Source: a bacterium (lineage in GTDB: Bacteria > Eremiobacterota > Eremiobacteria > Baltobacterales > Baltobacteraceae). From it: 13,780 bases of DNA. Of the stretch, positions 1 to 6,723 are shown one piece after another (the stretch's first letter is position 1; every line of letters begins with the position of its first letter). The translations under genes and the position numbers were made by a program. A model generated the notes under the pieces. It was not told the DNA's origin and searched no databases. It saw only the letters and a list, made by a program, of their open reading frames with translations. The stretch lies in the NCBI GenBank assembly GCA_021781095.1, contig JAJXXM010000017.1, positions 5,568 to 19,347 of the forward strand, given 5' to 3'.

Positions 1-825
1 CGACGAATTTGCCGCGACGCCGCCGGAGAGCGCGACGGCGCGGTACGAACCGCGCGAAAACGCTGCGGCGACGCGCGCTACCAACACGTCGACGACCGCC
101 GCTTGAAAACTCGCCGCGACATCTTCGCGGCGGACGGCGGCGTTCTCGGGGCGTTCGAGAAAATAGCGTACCGATGTTTTCAGCCCGGAGAATGAAAAAT
201 CGAGCGCGTCGCCTTCGGGACGATAGCGCGGAAAGGCGATCGCGCGTGCGTCGCCGTCCCGCGCGAGTGCGTCGAGGGCGGGGCCGCCGGGGAACCCCAG
301 CCCGAGGAGGCGCGCGGTTTTGTCGAATGCTTCGCCGGCGGCGTCGTCGCGCGTCTTCCCGAGGATACGCAAGTGCGTCGGCGCGTCGACGGCGACGAGT
401 TGCGTGTGCCCTCCCGAGACCAACAATGCGAGGAACGGATAGGGCGGCGATTCGCCATGGGAAAGAAATGGCGCGAAAAGATGCCCGTGCAGATGATTGA
501 CGGCATAGAGCGGACGCCGAGCGGCATAGGCGAACGCCTTCGCCGTGGCGACGCCCACGAGGAGACTGCCGATGAGGCCGGGGCCGTAGGTAACCGCGAT
601 GCCGTCGCATGCGTCGAGCGCGATCTGCGCGCGATCCAACGTGTGTTCGACGGCCGCCGAGAGGAGTGCCAAATGCGCGCGACTCGCAATTTCGGGCACG
701 ATGCCGCCGTACGCGCGATGAAATTCGTCCTGATTCGTTGAGACGTTCGCAAGCACGTCGCGCCCATCGCGCACGATAGCGACGGCGGTATCGTCGCAGG
801 ATGTTTCGATTCCGAGCAGCAGCAT
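1..825 (-). CDS. tsaD: tRNA N6-adenosine threonylcarbamoyltransferase TsaD, 3' end cut by window edge
   Basis: TsaD transfers the threonylcarbamoyl group from threonylcarbamoyl-AMP to A37 of ANN-decoding tRNAs (t6A), working in the cytoplasm with TsaB and TsaE. The 275 visible residues begin MLLLGIETSCDDT, the family's usual N-terminus. They then show the metal-binding histidines in NHLHGHL (H111, H115), the SGGHTQL strand (137-143), DDAAGEAFDK (160-169), the SFSGLKTSVR segment (211-220) and SGGVAANS (267-274). The family is usually about 340 residues, so the last 60-70 residues, including the C-terminal metal-ligand aspartate, lie left of position 1. The ATG at 825 fits the family start, but no good Shine-Dalgarno is close by; a GGAGAG lies about 30 bases upstream. 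It follows argB on the same strand after 36 bases, so co-transcription is plausible. Identity is certain from the motifs; the operon link is inferred. Confidence 0.96.
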   Translation of the reverse strand, partial: MLLLGIETSCDDTAVAIVRDGRDVLANVSTNQDEFHRAYGGIVPEIASRAHLALLSAAVEHTLDRAQIALDACDGIAVTYGPGLIGSLLVGVATAKAFAYAARRPLYAVNHLHGHLFAPFLSHGESPPYPFLALLVSGGHTQLVAVDAPTHLRILGKTRDDAAGEAFDKTARLLGLGFPGGPALDALARDGDARAIAFPRYRPEGDALDFSFSGLKTSVRYFLERPENAAVRREDVAASFQAAVVDVLVARVAAAFSRGSYRAVALSGGVAANSS

Positions 826-861
826 CGCCGATAGGTTGGCGTTTCGCGCCCCGCTCTCCGC

Positions 862-1677
862 TTACGCGACGATCGTCGCATCGTGTCGTTCGCGTGCGGC
901 GCGCAGCGCGCCGGGCCCGGCGAGGCAGATGTAGACGGCCTCCGCTCCGCCTTCGCGCGCCGCGATCGCCGCTCGAAGTTTCGGACGCATTCCATCGCGG
1001 CACTCCGCGCTATCGAGCAGCGCCCGTGCCGCCGCCGGCGAGAGGCGATCGATACCGCTGGCGGGATCGCTCGCGACGGCACGCACGCGCGCGATATCGG
1101 TGACGAAGAAGAGCGCGCGTGCGCGCAACGCGGCGGCGACCGCGGCGGCGGCTTCGTCGGCATTGACGTTGAGCGCCTCCGCTCCGTCACGCTCGAGTGC
1201 GAGCGGCGCGAGGACGGGTATCGCGGACATCGCGAGAATCGCCTCGATCAGTCGCGCGTCGCAGCTCACGCGCTCGCCGACCGCACCGAGCCGGCCCTCG
1301 AAGCGCATGCTTCGCCGCGCCTGGAGCGTGCCGTCGTCTTGGCCGGAGATGCCGACGGCGCGAGCGCCGCGCGCACGTAACGCCCGGACGATGCGCTTGT
1401 TGATCGTCGCGCAGAGGAGCATCTCGACGACGGCGAGACTCGCCGCGTCGGTGACGCGCAAGCCGTCGATGCGCTCGCCCCCGAGCCCCCGTTCGCGAAG
1501 GGCCTCGTCGATCTCGGGGCCGCCCCCGTGGACGAGCACGATGCGCTCTCCGGCGGCATGGAGGGCGGCGATCTCGCCGAGTAAGGGGTCGCTTGGATCC
1601 GCGCCCGGGCGCGCGCTTCCACCGTATTTCACGACCCAGAGCCCCTGGGGTATTGCATAATTATTCGTCACGTGCAT
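862..1677 (-). CDS. argB: Acetylglutamate kinase (ArgB), start codon uncertain
   Basis: ArgB phosphorylates N-acetylglutamate with ATP, the second step of arginine synthesis. Visible amino-acid-kinase motifs are VVKYGGSA near the N-terminus, LVHGGGPEID (glycine-rich loop), GLRVTDA, the VGISGQDDG loop, ALNVNADEAA and FFVTDI; a GMRPKL segment follows. In-frame starts are GTG 1701, ATG 1689, ATG 1677, GTG 1671 and GTG 1632. ATG 1677 (271 residues) is chosen because it keeps the first beta-strand (LWVVKYGG). GTG 1632 has an AGGGG nine bases upstream but would remove most of that strand. GTG 1671 would suit a leaderless message. No start gives the roughly 20-residue N-terminal helix found in arginine-inhibited kinases, so the enzyme may not be feedback-sensitive (inference). 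It is divergent from argF with the ARG boxes at its 5' end, and tsaD lies downstream on the same strand. Confidence 0.93.
   Translation of the reverse strand: MHVTNNYAIPQGLWVVKYGGSARPGADPSDPLLGEIAALHAAGERIVLVHGGGPEIDEALRERGLGGERIDGLRVTDAASLAVVEMLLCATINKRIVRALRARGARAVGISGQDDGTLQARRSMRFEGRLGAVGERVSCDARLIEAILAMSAIPVLAPLALERDGAEALNVNADEAAAAVAAALRARALFFVTDIARVRAVASDPASGIDRLSPAAARALLDSAECRDGMRPKLRAAIAAREGGAEAVYICLAGPGALRAARERHDATIVA
1652..1669. promoter_or_regulatory. ARG box 1 (ArgR operator)
   Basis: The 18-base sequence ATTGCATAATTATTCGTC is an AT-rich imperfect palindrome centred between 1660 and 1661. It resembles the enterobacterial ARG box WNTGAATWWWWATTCANW, keeping the outer TG, the inner AT-rich core and the TTC on the right. 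It stands out in a GC-rich context and lies between the divergent argB and argF genes, with argR encoded two genes away. Binding by ArgR is inferred, not shown. Confidence 0.8.
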
Positions 1678-1680
1678 AAT
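1653..1680 (+). promoter_or_regulatory. Putative sigma-70-type promoter of the argF operon
   Basis: A TTGCAT (-35-like, 1653-1658) and a CATAAT (-10-like, 1675-1680) are separated by 16 bases. The expected transcription start, about 7 bases after the -10, falls at 1687-1691, on or just before the argF ATG, which has no Shine-Dalgarno. A leaderless message is therefore likely. Both hexamers lie inside the ARG boxes, so bound ArgR should block RNA polymerase directly. On the other strand, TATTAT (1681-1676) or AATTAT (1662-1657) could serve as -10 for argB. This is pattern matching only. Confidence 0.5.
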
Positions 1681-1688
1681 AATACACA
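1671..1688. promoter_or_regulatory. ARG box 2 (ArgR operator)
   Basis: The 18-base sequence CGTGCATAATAATACACA is a second ARG-box-like palindrome (GTGCAT against ATACAC, centred between 1679 and 1680). It follows box 1 after one base, 19 bases centre to centre. Paired E. coli boxes are usually 2-3 bases apart. It ends three bases before the argF ATG, so an ArgR hexamer bound to both boxes would cover the argF initiation region and the 5' end of argB. Confidence 0.8.
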
Positions 1689-1690
1689 TA

Positions 1691-2668
1691 ATGATCGCCA
1701 CACGGCTAGTCCCCCGGGCCGGTTTGCAGGGGCGGAACTTTCTCGACCTCGCGGAGCTCTCTCCGACGGAGTTTCATGCCCTCCTACGGCTGGCGCGCGA
1801 GCTCAAGGGCGATGCATCGGTTGCCACGCGTTCCCTCTTGCGCGGGCGCACCTTGGCGATGCTCTTCGAAAAGCCGAGCCTGCGGACGCGGGTCTCGTTC
1901 GAAGTCGCCGTCACCTCGCTCGGCGGCCAGGCGCTCTTCGCGACCGGGAGCGAGATGCTCGTCGGGACGCGCGAATCCCCCGAAGATGCGGCGCGCGTGC
2001 TCTCGCGGTACGTCGATGCCGTGGTCGTTCGCACGCACGAACACGAACCGCTCGAGCGCTTCGCCGCAGCCGCGAGCGTCCCGGTCATCAACGGCCTCTC
2101 GGCGCTCTATCATCCTTGTCAGGCGTTCGCGGACGTGCTCACGATGGAGGAACGTTTTGGTTCGGTGGAAGGCTTACGCGTCGTCTATCTCGGCGACGCG
2201 CGCAATAACGTCGCCACTTCGCTCGCGCAAGCCGTCGTTCTGCTCGGCGGTTCGATGCGTTTTGCCGCGCCGTTCAGCCACCGCCCGAGTGAAGCGACGT
2301 TGGAGCGGCTCGCCGAACTCGGTGCGAGCACCGGCGGCCGCGTGCGCGCATTCACCGATCCGGTGCGTGCCCTACGCGGCGCCGACGTCGTCTATACCGA
2401 TGTTTGGACGTCGATGGGCGAGGAGCACTTGCACGAACGGAATGCGGCGATGCTGCTGCCCTACGCGGTGACCGAACGCTCCTTCGTTTACACGGCACCG
2501 CACGCCGCCTTCATGCATTGTTTGCCGGCGCATCGCGGGCAAGAAGTCGCGGCCGCCGTTATCGACGGCGCGCGCAGCCTCGTTTTCGACCAGGCCGAAA
2601 ATCGTCTCCACGCGCAACGAGCGTTGCTCGTCGCACTCATCACCGATGGGAAAGGAACATCATTATGA
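1691..2668 (+). CDS. argF: Ornithine carbamoyltransferase
   Basis: ArgF joins ornithine and carbamoyl phosphate to give citrulline in the cytoplasm. The 325-residue length is typical. The carbamoyl-phosphate loop reads FEKPSLRTR (59-67), with SLRTR where many homologues have STRTR. HPCQ is at 141-144, the ornithine-binding loop DVWTSMG at 237-243 and HCLPAHRG at 276-283. These distinguish it from aspartate carbamoyltransferase. The ATG at 1691 directly follows the ARG boxes and has no Shine-Dalgarno; the roughly 13 residues before the conserved GRNFLDL are short and plausible. It is the first gene of the plus-strand arg operon and overlaps argR by ATGA (2665-2668). Putative ArgR operators and core promoter lie immediately upstream. 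Confidence 0.97.
   Translation: MIATRLVPRAGLQGRNFLDLAELSPTEFHALLRLARELKGDASVATRSLLRGRTLAMLFEKPSLRTRVSFEVAVTSLGGQALFATGSEMLVGTRESPEDAARVLSRYVDAVVVRTHEHEPLERFAAAASVPVINGLSALYHPCQAFADVLTMEERFGSVEGLRVVYLGDARNNVATSLAQAVVLLGGSMRFAAPFSHRPSEATLERLAELGASTGGRVRAFTDPVRALRGADVVYTDVWTSMGEEHLHERNAAMLLPYAVTERSFVYTAPHAAFMHCLPAHRGQEVAAAVIDGARSLVFDQAENRLHAQRALLVALITDGKGTSL
2648..2656 (+). promoter_or_regulatory. Ribosome binding site of argR
   Basis: The purine-rich GGGAAAGGA ends eight bases before the ATG at 2665, inside the 3' end of argF. It supports starting argR at the ATGA overlap rather than at an upstream in-frame codon. Confidence 0.6.
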
Positions 2669-3138
2669 AGGAGCGTCGTCAACGCGCGATTCTCACCTTG
2701 GTTGCGACGCGGCCGATTCATTCACAGGAGGAGCTCGTCGCACTGCTCGCGGCCCAGGGCTTCGACGCCGTGCAGGCGACGGTGTCGCGCGATATCAAAG
2801 AACTGGGGTTGGTGAAAGTGCCGGTGAAGAGCGAACGTGGCGACGAGGCGCTCTTTAAGTACGTGCTTCCCAGCGCGACGGTGCAGTACGCCAGTCGCCT
2901 CCATCGGGTCGTCGCCGAACTCGTTCTCGCCGTCGAGGGGAGCGCGAACCTGATCGTGCTCAAAACGCCGCCGGGGAGCGCGATGATGGTCGCTTCGGCG
3001 ATCGACGATGCCGGTTGGCCCGAGATCCTCGGGACGATCGGCGGCGACGATACGATTCTGGTCATCGTGCGCGATGCGAAAACGATGCCGATGCTCGTTC
3101 AACGGTTTCGCGATCTCGGTGCGGAGGCGCGGGCATGA
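2665..3138 (+). CDS. argR: Arginine repressor ArgR
   Basis: ArgR is the arginine-dependent hexameric repressor of arginine biosynthesis genes. The 157-residue protein has the normal length. An N-terminal winged helix-turn-helix of about 65 residues contains the recognition segment QATVSRDIKELGL (37-49). The C-terminal oligomerisation and arginine-binding domain carries GTIGGDDTILVI (123-134), whose paired aspartates (D128, D129) are the usual arginine contacts. It overlaps both neighbours by ATGA, so its translation is coupled to argF and argG. Because it sits in the operon that begins with ARG boxes, it should repress its own synthesis. The paralogue AhrC has the same fold and the name is interchangeable; ArgR is used here from context. 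Confidence 0.96.
   Translation: MKERRQRAILTLVATRPIHSQEELVALLAAQGFDAVQATVSRDIKELGLVKVPVKSERGDEALFKYVLPSATVQYASRLHRVVAELVLAVEGSANLIVLKTPPGSAMMVASAIDDAGWPEILGTIGGDDTILVIVRDAKTMPMLVQRFRDLGAEARA
3123..3127 (+). promoter_or_regulatory. Shine-Dalgarno of argG
   Basis: GGAGG ends seven bases before the ATG at 3135, inside the last codons of argR. It fixes the argG start at the ATGA overlap and argues against the open frame that continues upstream into argR. Confidence 0.65.
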
Positions 3139-4349
3139 GCACGATCGTTCTCGCGTACTCCGGAGGTCTCGACACCTCCGTGCTCCTCAAACGCCTCTTA
3201 CTCGAGGGAAACGACGTGATCGCGCTCACCGCCGATCTCGGCGAGAGCGACGCGGCGACCGGAGATGCCGCCGCGCTTGCCATCGAAGCCATCTCGGCGA
3301 AGGCGCGCTCGCTCGGTGCGCGCGATGCCGTCGCTATCGACGTGCGCGAGCGCTTTTTTCAGGAGTACGTTTTGCCGGCATTTGCCGCCAACGTGCGCTA
3401 CGAAGGATGTTACCCGCTCAGTGCGGCGCTCTCGCGCCCGTTGATCGCGGCGTTGCTCGTTGAAACCGCACGTGCGTACGGGGCCGACGCCGTCGCGCAC
3501 GGATGTACGGGAAAGGGGAACGATCAAGTGCGGATCGAGTTGGGCGTGCGCGCGCTCGACCCGAAGCTTGCGGTGCGCGCGCCGCTGCGCGAACGCCCGC
3601 TCTCGCGTCCCGACGCAATCGCGTTTGCAGCCGAACACGGTATTCCCATCGCACAGAGCGCGGCGAAACCCTATTCGATCGATGCGAATCTTTGGGGGCG
3701 CTCCATCGAGGCGGGCGTGCTGGAGGATCCATGGGTCGCGCCGCCCGAGGATGCGTTCGGCTGGACCGCGGCGCCGCAGGATCGCCCCGATGCCCCACGC
3801 GAGATCGTGGTGAGCTTTCACGAAGGCGTCCCGACGTACGACGGAATCTCGGGAGCGGCGTTGCTCGCGCGGCTCAACGCGCTCGGCGGCGAGCACGGCA
3901 TCGGACGGATCGATCTCATCGAGGATCGCGTGATCGGGCTCAAATCGCGCGAACTCTACGAAGCGCCCGCGGCGACGATTTTGCTCGCCGCGCGGGAAGC
4001 GCTCGAACGCCTCGTCCTCACGCGTGACGAACTTCGCTTTAAAGCCGGCGTGGACCGGAAGTACGCCGAACTCGTCTACGACGGACTCTGGCATTCGCCG
4101 CTGCGCGCCGCCTTCGATGCGTTCAACAACGTTTCGAGCGCGCGGCTCTCCGGCGAGGTACGCGTGCGCCTGCTGAAGGGCAGCGCGACGGTGGTCGGCG
4201 TTCGTTCGCCGTTCGCGCTCTACGACGAAGGCTTGGCGACCTACGGCGCCGGCGATCGCTTCGACCATCGTGCCGCCGACGGCTTCATCCACCTTGCGGG
4301 GTTACCGCTCGATCGCTTGGCGCAGGTCGCTGCGGTCGACGCGGCGTGA
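3135..4349 (+). CDS. argG: Argininosuccinate synthase
   Basis: ArgG condenses citrulline and aspartate with ATP to form argininosuccinate. The 404-residue protein begins MSTIVLAYSGGLDTS, with the N-type ATP pyrophosphatase P-loop SGGLDTS at 9-15. Further signatures are YEGCYPL (89-95), GCTGKGNDQVR (123-133) and YSIDANLWGRSIE (180-192), followed by LEDP. DGISGAAL and the SRELYE region complete the synthetase domain. The start is fixed by the ATGA overlap with argR and a GGAGG seven bases upstream. It overlaps argH by GTGA (4346-4349). A perfect 7-base inverted repeat (3161-3180) lies over the P-loop codons. Function is secure from motifs and context. Confidence 0.97.
   Translation: MSTIVLAYSGGLDTSVLLKRLLLEGNDVIALTADLGESDAATGDAAALAIEAISAKARSLGARDAVAIDVRERFFQEYVLPAFAANVRYEGCYPLSAALSRPLIAALLVETARAYGADAVAHGCTGKGNDQVRIELGVRALDPKLAVRAPLRERPLSRPDAIAFAAEHGIPIAQSAAKPYSIDANLWGRSIEAGVLEDPWVAPPEDAFGWTAAPQDRPDAPREIVVSFHEGVPTYDGISGAALLARLNALGGEHGIGRIDLIEDRVIGLKSRELYEAPAATILLAAREALERLVLTRDELRFKAGVDRKYAELVYDGLWHSPLRAAFDAFNNVSSARLSGEVRVRLLKGSATVVGVRSPFALYDEGLATYGAGDRFDHRAADGFIHLAGLPLDRLAQVAAVDAA
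3161..3180 (+). repeat. Inverted repeat within the argG start region
   Basis: CGGAGGT (3161-3167) and ACCTCCG (3174-3180) form a perfect 7-base stem around CTCGAC. The sequence encodes the SGGLDTS P-loop, so it may simply follow from codon choice. In RNA it would form a GC-rich hairpin beginning 26 bases after the first base of the argG start codon. Confidence 0.45.
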
Positions 4350-5758
4350 GCGTGCATTCGTTGCAGTGGGGCGGACGCTTTCAGAGCGCGCCGGACCCGG
4401 CGTTGCTCGCATTCGGGTCGTCGCTCGAAGAGGATCTGTTGCTGGCGCGCTTCGACGTTCGGAGCTCGCAGGCGCACGTGCGCGCGTTGTTCGGCGGTGG
4501 GACGATTGCGTCGGCGACGTTCGAAGCGCTTGTCGCGGCGCTCGATCGCGTCGCGGCGGAGATCGAGGAGGGCTCGTTTCGCGCCTTTGCGAGAGCCGGC
4601 GCGTTCGAGGACATACACGGCGCGATCGACGCGCGCGTGCGCGAGATCGACGATGATGCGGGGGGATGGCTCCACGCGGGGCGTAGCCGGAACGACCAAG
4701 TCGCCACGACGCTCGCGCTCTATGCCGCGGAGCGCGCGCGGATGGGCGCCGCCCGTGCGGCGTCGATTGCGCGCGCTCTTGCGGGGCGCGCTCGCAGCGC
4801 ACTCGGGCAGGGGAGCGTTCTCGCGGGTACGACGCACGGCCAACCCGCCCAGCCGGTGCTGCTCGCGTTTTGGCTGCAAGCTGCGGCCGAACCGTTCGTT
4901 CGCAGTGCGCGGCGCTTTGCGGCGCTCGCCCGCGAAGCGATGGAGGTGATGCCCTTAGGGTCGGCGGCACTCGCCGGAAGTTGTCTGCCGCTCGATCGCG
5001 TTGCGGCGGCACGATACCTCGGGTTCGCGCGTCCCTCGCGCAACGCACTCGATGCCGTCGGCACGCGCGAGGCGTTGTTTGCGTGCGCGGATGCGTGGGC
5101 GACGTGTTGCGTTCCCGCCGCGCGCATCTCTGCGGAGATCGTTGCGTGGGCTTCGCCGCTCGTCGGATACGTTCGCATCGGCGATGCATCGGCGAGCGGG
5201 TCGAGTTTGATGCCGCAGAAACGCAACCCCGATATCTTCGAACTCGTGCGCGCGGGGACGCAGCGCGCGCTCGCCGACGCACGCGCGGCGTGGGCCGCGA
5301 GCGCGGCGATTCCGCTCTCGTACCATCGCGATCTGCAAGAGTGCAAACAGAGTGCGATGGCGGCGATCGAGCGCGCCGATTCGCTGCTCTCCGCCTTCGA
5401 GCGAGCGTTTGCGGATATTGCATTCGACGTGGAAAACATGGAACGGCACGCTACCGCCGGATACACGCTCGCGACCGATCTTGCCGACGCGCTCGTTCGC
5501 GGGGGCGTCGACGCACGGCGAGCGCATCGCTTCGTCGGAGAGCGCGTCGCAACGGCCGAGGAAGAAGGGAGGGCGTTCGATGCAAGCGATCTCTACGCGC
5601 TTGCGGCGCACCTCGGTGCGAGCACCCTCGACGCTCCGCTCGATGGACGCGCGAGCGTCCTCGCCAAGGTTACGGAGGGTTCGACGTCACCCTCGGCGGT
5701 CGCGCGGGCGCTCGATGCGCTCGAACGCGAGCTTTGGGAATGCGAGGCGCTCCCGTGA
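4346..5758 (+). CDS. argH: Argininosuccinate lyase
   Basis: ArgH splits argininosuccinate into arginine and fumarate, the last step of the pathway. It belongs to the fumarase/aspartase superfamily. The 470-residue protein starts WGGRF (8-12) and shows GRSRNDQVATT (112-122), TTHGQPAQP (162-170, with the probable general-acid/base His at 164), MPLGSAALAG (202-211) and the flexible-loop signature GSSLMPQKRNP (285-295). The segment YHRDLQECKQS replaces the common YNRDLQEDKEP, and GTTHGQ replaces GYTHLQ, so it is a fairly divergent member. The GTG at 4346 overlaps the argG stop (GTGA); its Shine-Dalgarno is weak, suggesting coupled re-initiation. It overlaps argC by GTGA at 5755-5758. Confidence 0.95.
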   Translation: MSVHSLQWGGRFQSAPDPALLAFGSSLEEDLLLARFDVRSSQAHVRALFGGGTIASATFEALVAALDRVAAEIEEGSFRAFARAGAFEDIHGAIDARVREIDDDAGGWLHAGRSRNDQVATTLALYAAERARMGAARAASIARALAGRARSALGQGSVLAGTTHGQPAQPVLLAFWLQAAAEPFVRSARRFAALAREAMEVMPLGSAALAGSCLPLDRVAAARYLGFARPSRNALDAVGTREALFACADAWATCCVPAARISAEIVAWASPLVGYVRIGDASASGSSLMPQKRNPDIFELVRAGTQRALADARAAWAASAAIPLSYHRDLQECKQSAMAAIERADSLLSAFERAFADIAFDVENMERHATAGYTLATDLADALVRGGVDARRAHRFVGERVATAEEEGRAFDASDLYALAAHLGASTLDAPLDGRASVLAKVTEGSTSPSAVARALDALERELWECEALP

Positions 5759-6723
5759 CGCGCGTCCACGTCTGGGGAGCGGCGGGATACGCCGCCGCGC
5801 AAGCGATCGAATGGATCGCCGCGCACGCGCGCTTGGAGATCGGCACGCTCGAAAGCAAGAGCCATGCGGGAACGTTGCTCGGCGAGAGCTTCGCGCCGTT
5901 TCGCCGCAGCGAACTTCGCTTTTCCGCGAGCGGGAGTATCGCATCGCATCTCGCACCCGGCGATATCGTTCTCGCCGCGGGCGCGCACGGAGAGGGTGCT
6001 GCGGCGGTCGAGCACTTCCTACAGCGGGGCGCACGCGTCGTCGACCTCTCGGCCGATTTTCGTTTCGACGACCGTGCGGCGTACGGGCTCGCGGAGTGGA
6101 ATCGTGAAGCGATCGCTGCGGCTACGTTGGTCGCCAACCCGGGGTGCTATCCGACGGCGTCGCTGCTCGCGCTCCTGCCGCTGATCGAAATCGTGACGCC
6201 GTCGGCGATCGTGATCGACGCCAAGAGCGGCATTACCGGAGCGGGACGAACGCCCGCGCTCGCGTCGATGTTTGCCGAGGTCGATGGTGAAATTCGCGCG
6301 TATGGACTTTCGGGGCATCGCCACCAAGCGGAGATCGAACGATCGCTCGCGGTGCGTGGCTGCACGAGTCCGTTAACGTTCACCCCGCACGTCGTTCCGC
6401 TGTCGCGGGGAATGCTCGCGACGATCTACCTCGTCCTCGATCGTACCCCCGATGCAGCGGCGATCGCTTCGGCGATGCACGAGGCCTATCGGTCGTCGCC
6501 GTTCGTGCGCGTGTTGGAGAGCGGCAGGGCGCCGAGCGTCGCCGCCGTCGTCGGCACCAACGAGGCCGAGATTGCAGTCGACATCTGCGGTTCGACGATT
6601 CGAGCGATCTGTGCGATCGATAATCTCGGTAAGGGCGCGGCCGGGCAGGCGCTGCAAAACATCAATATCATGCTTGGATTTCCCCAAGAGGAGGGCTTTC
6701 ATGCTCGCACCGTCGCCGCCTGA
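5755..6723 (+). CDS. argC: N-acetyl-gamma-glutamyl-phosphate reductase
   Basis: ArgC reduces N-acetylglutamyl-5-phosphate to the semialdehyde with NADPH. The 322-residue protein has a dinucleotide-binding start WGAAGYAA (7-14, usually GASGYTG), DLSADFRF (97-104), the catalytic cysteine in NPGCYPTA (C131), SGITGAGR (158-165), the HRHQAEIE histidines (188-195) and DNLGKGAAGQALQN (289-302). It is slightly shorter than the common length of about 345. The GTG at 5755 forms a GTGA overlap with the argH stop and has GAGG (5744-5747) seven bases upstream; the frame stays open far upstream but that part overlaps argH and is not ArgC-like. It overlaps argJ by 23 bases at its 3' end. Confidence 0.96.
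   Translation: MTRVHVWGAAGYAAAQAIEWIAAHARLEIGTLESKSHAGTLLGESFAPFRRSELRFSASGSIASHLAPGDIVLAAGAHGEGAAAVEHFLQRGARVVDLSADFRFDDRAAYGLAEWNREAIAAATLVANPGCYPTASLLALLPLIEIVTPSAIVIDAKSGITGAGRTPALASMFAEVDGEIRAYGLSGHRHQAEIERSLAVRGCTSPLTFTPHVVPLSRGMLATIYLVLDRTPDAAAIASAMHEAYRSSPFVRVLESGRAPSVAAVVGTNEAEIAVDICGSTIRAICAIDNLGKGAAGQALQNINIMLGFPQEEGFHARTVAA
6687..6695 (+). promoter_or_regulatory. Strong Shine-Dalgarno of argJ
   Basis: AGAGGAGGG lies five bases before the ATG at 6701, inside the 3' end of argC. It is the best Shine-Dalgarno I noticed in the window and picks this ATG over the upstream open frame. Confidence 0.75.

Noticed and set aside
180..1190. 336-codon minus-strand frame across tsaD and the argB 3' part
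   Set aside because: A different minus-strand frame gives clear TsaD and ArgB motifs over the same bases.
3198..4292. Long antisense open frame (364 codons) across argG
   Set aside because: It lies fully opposite a motif-verified gene, its product is Arg-rich and unlike any family, and such frames are expected opposite GC-rich coding DNA.
4302..5423. Long antisense open frame (373 codons) across argH
   Set aside because: The product is a low-quality Arg/Ala/Pro string with no domain; codon bias of argH explains it.
4870..5754. In-frame upstream extension of argC through argH
   Set aside because: It would overlap argH by nearly 900 bases and adds Arg-rich sequence with no ArgC similarity; the GTG at 5755 matches the family start.
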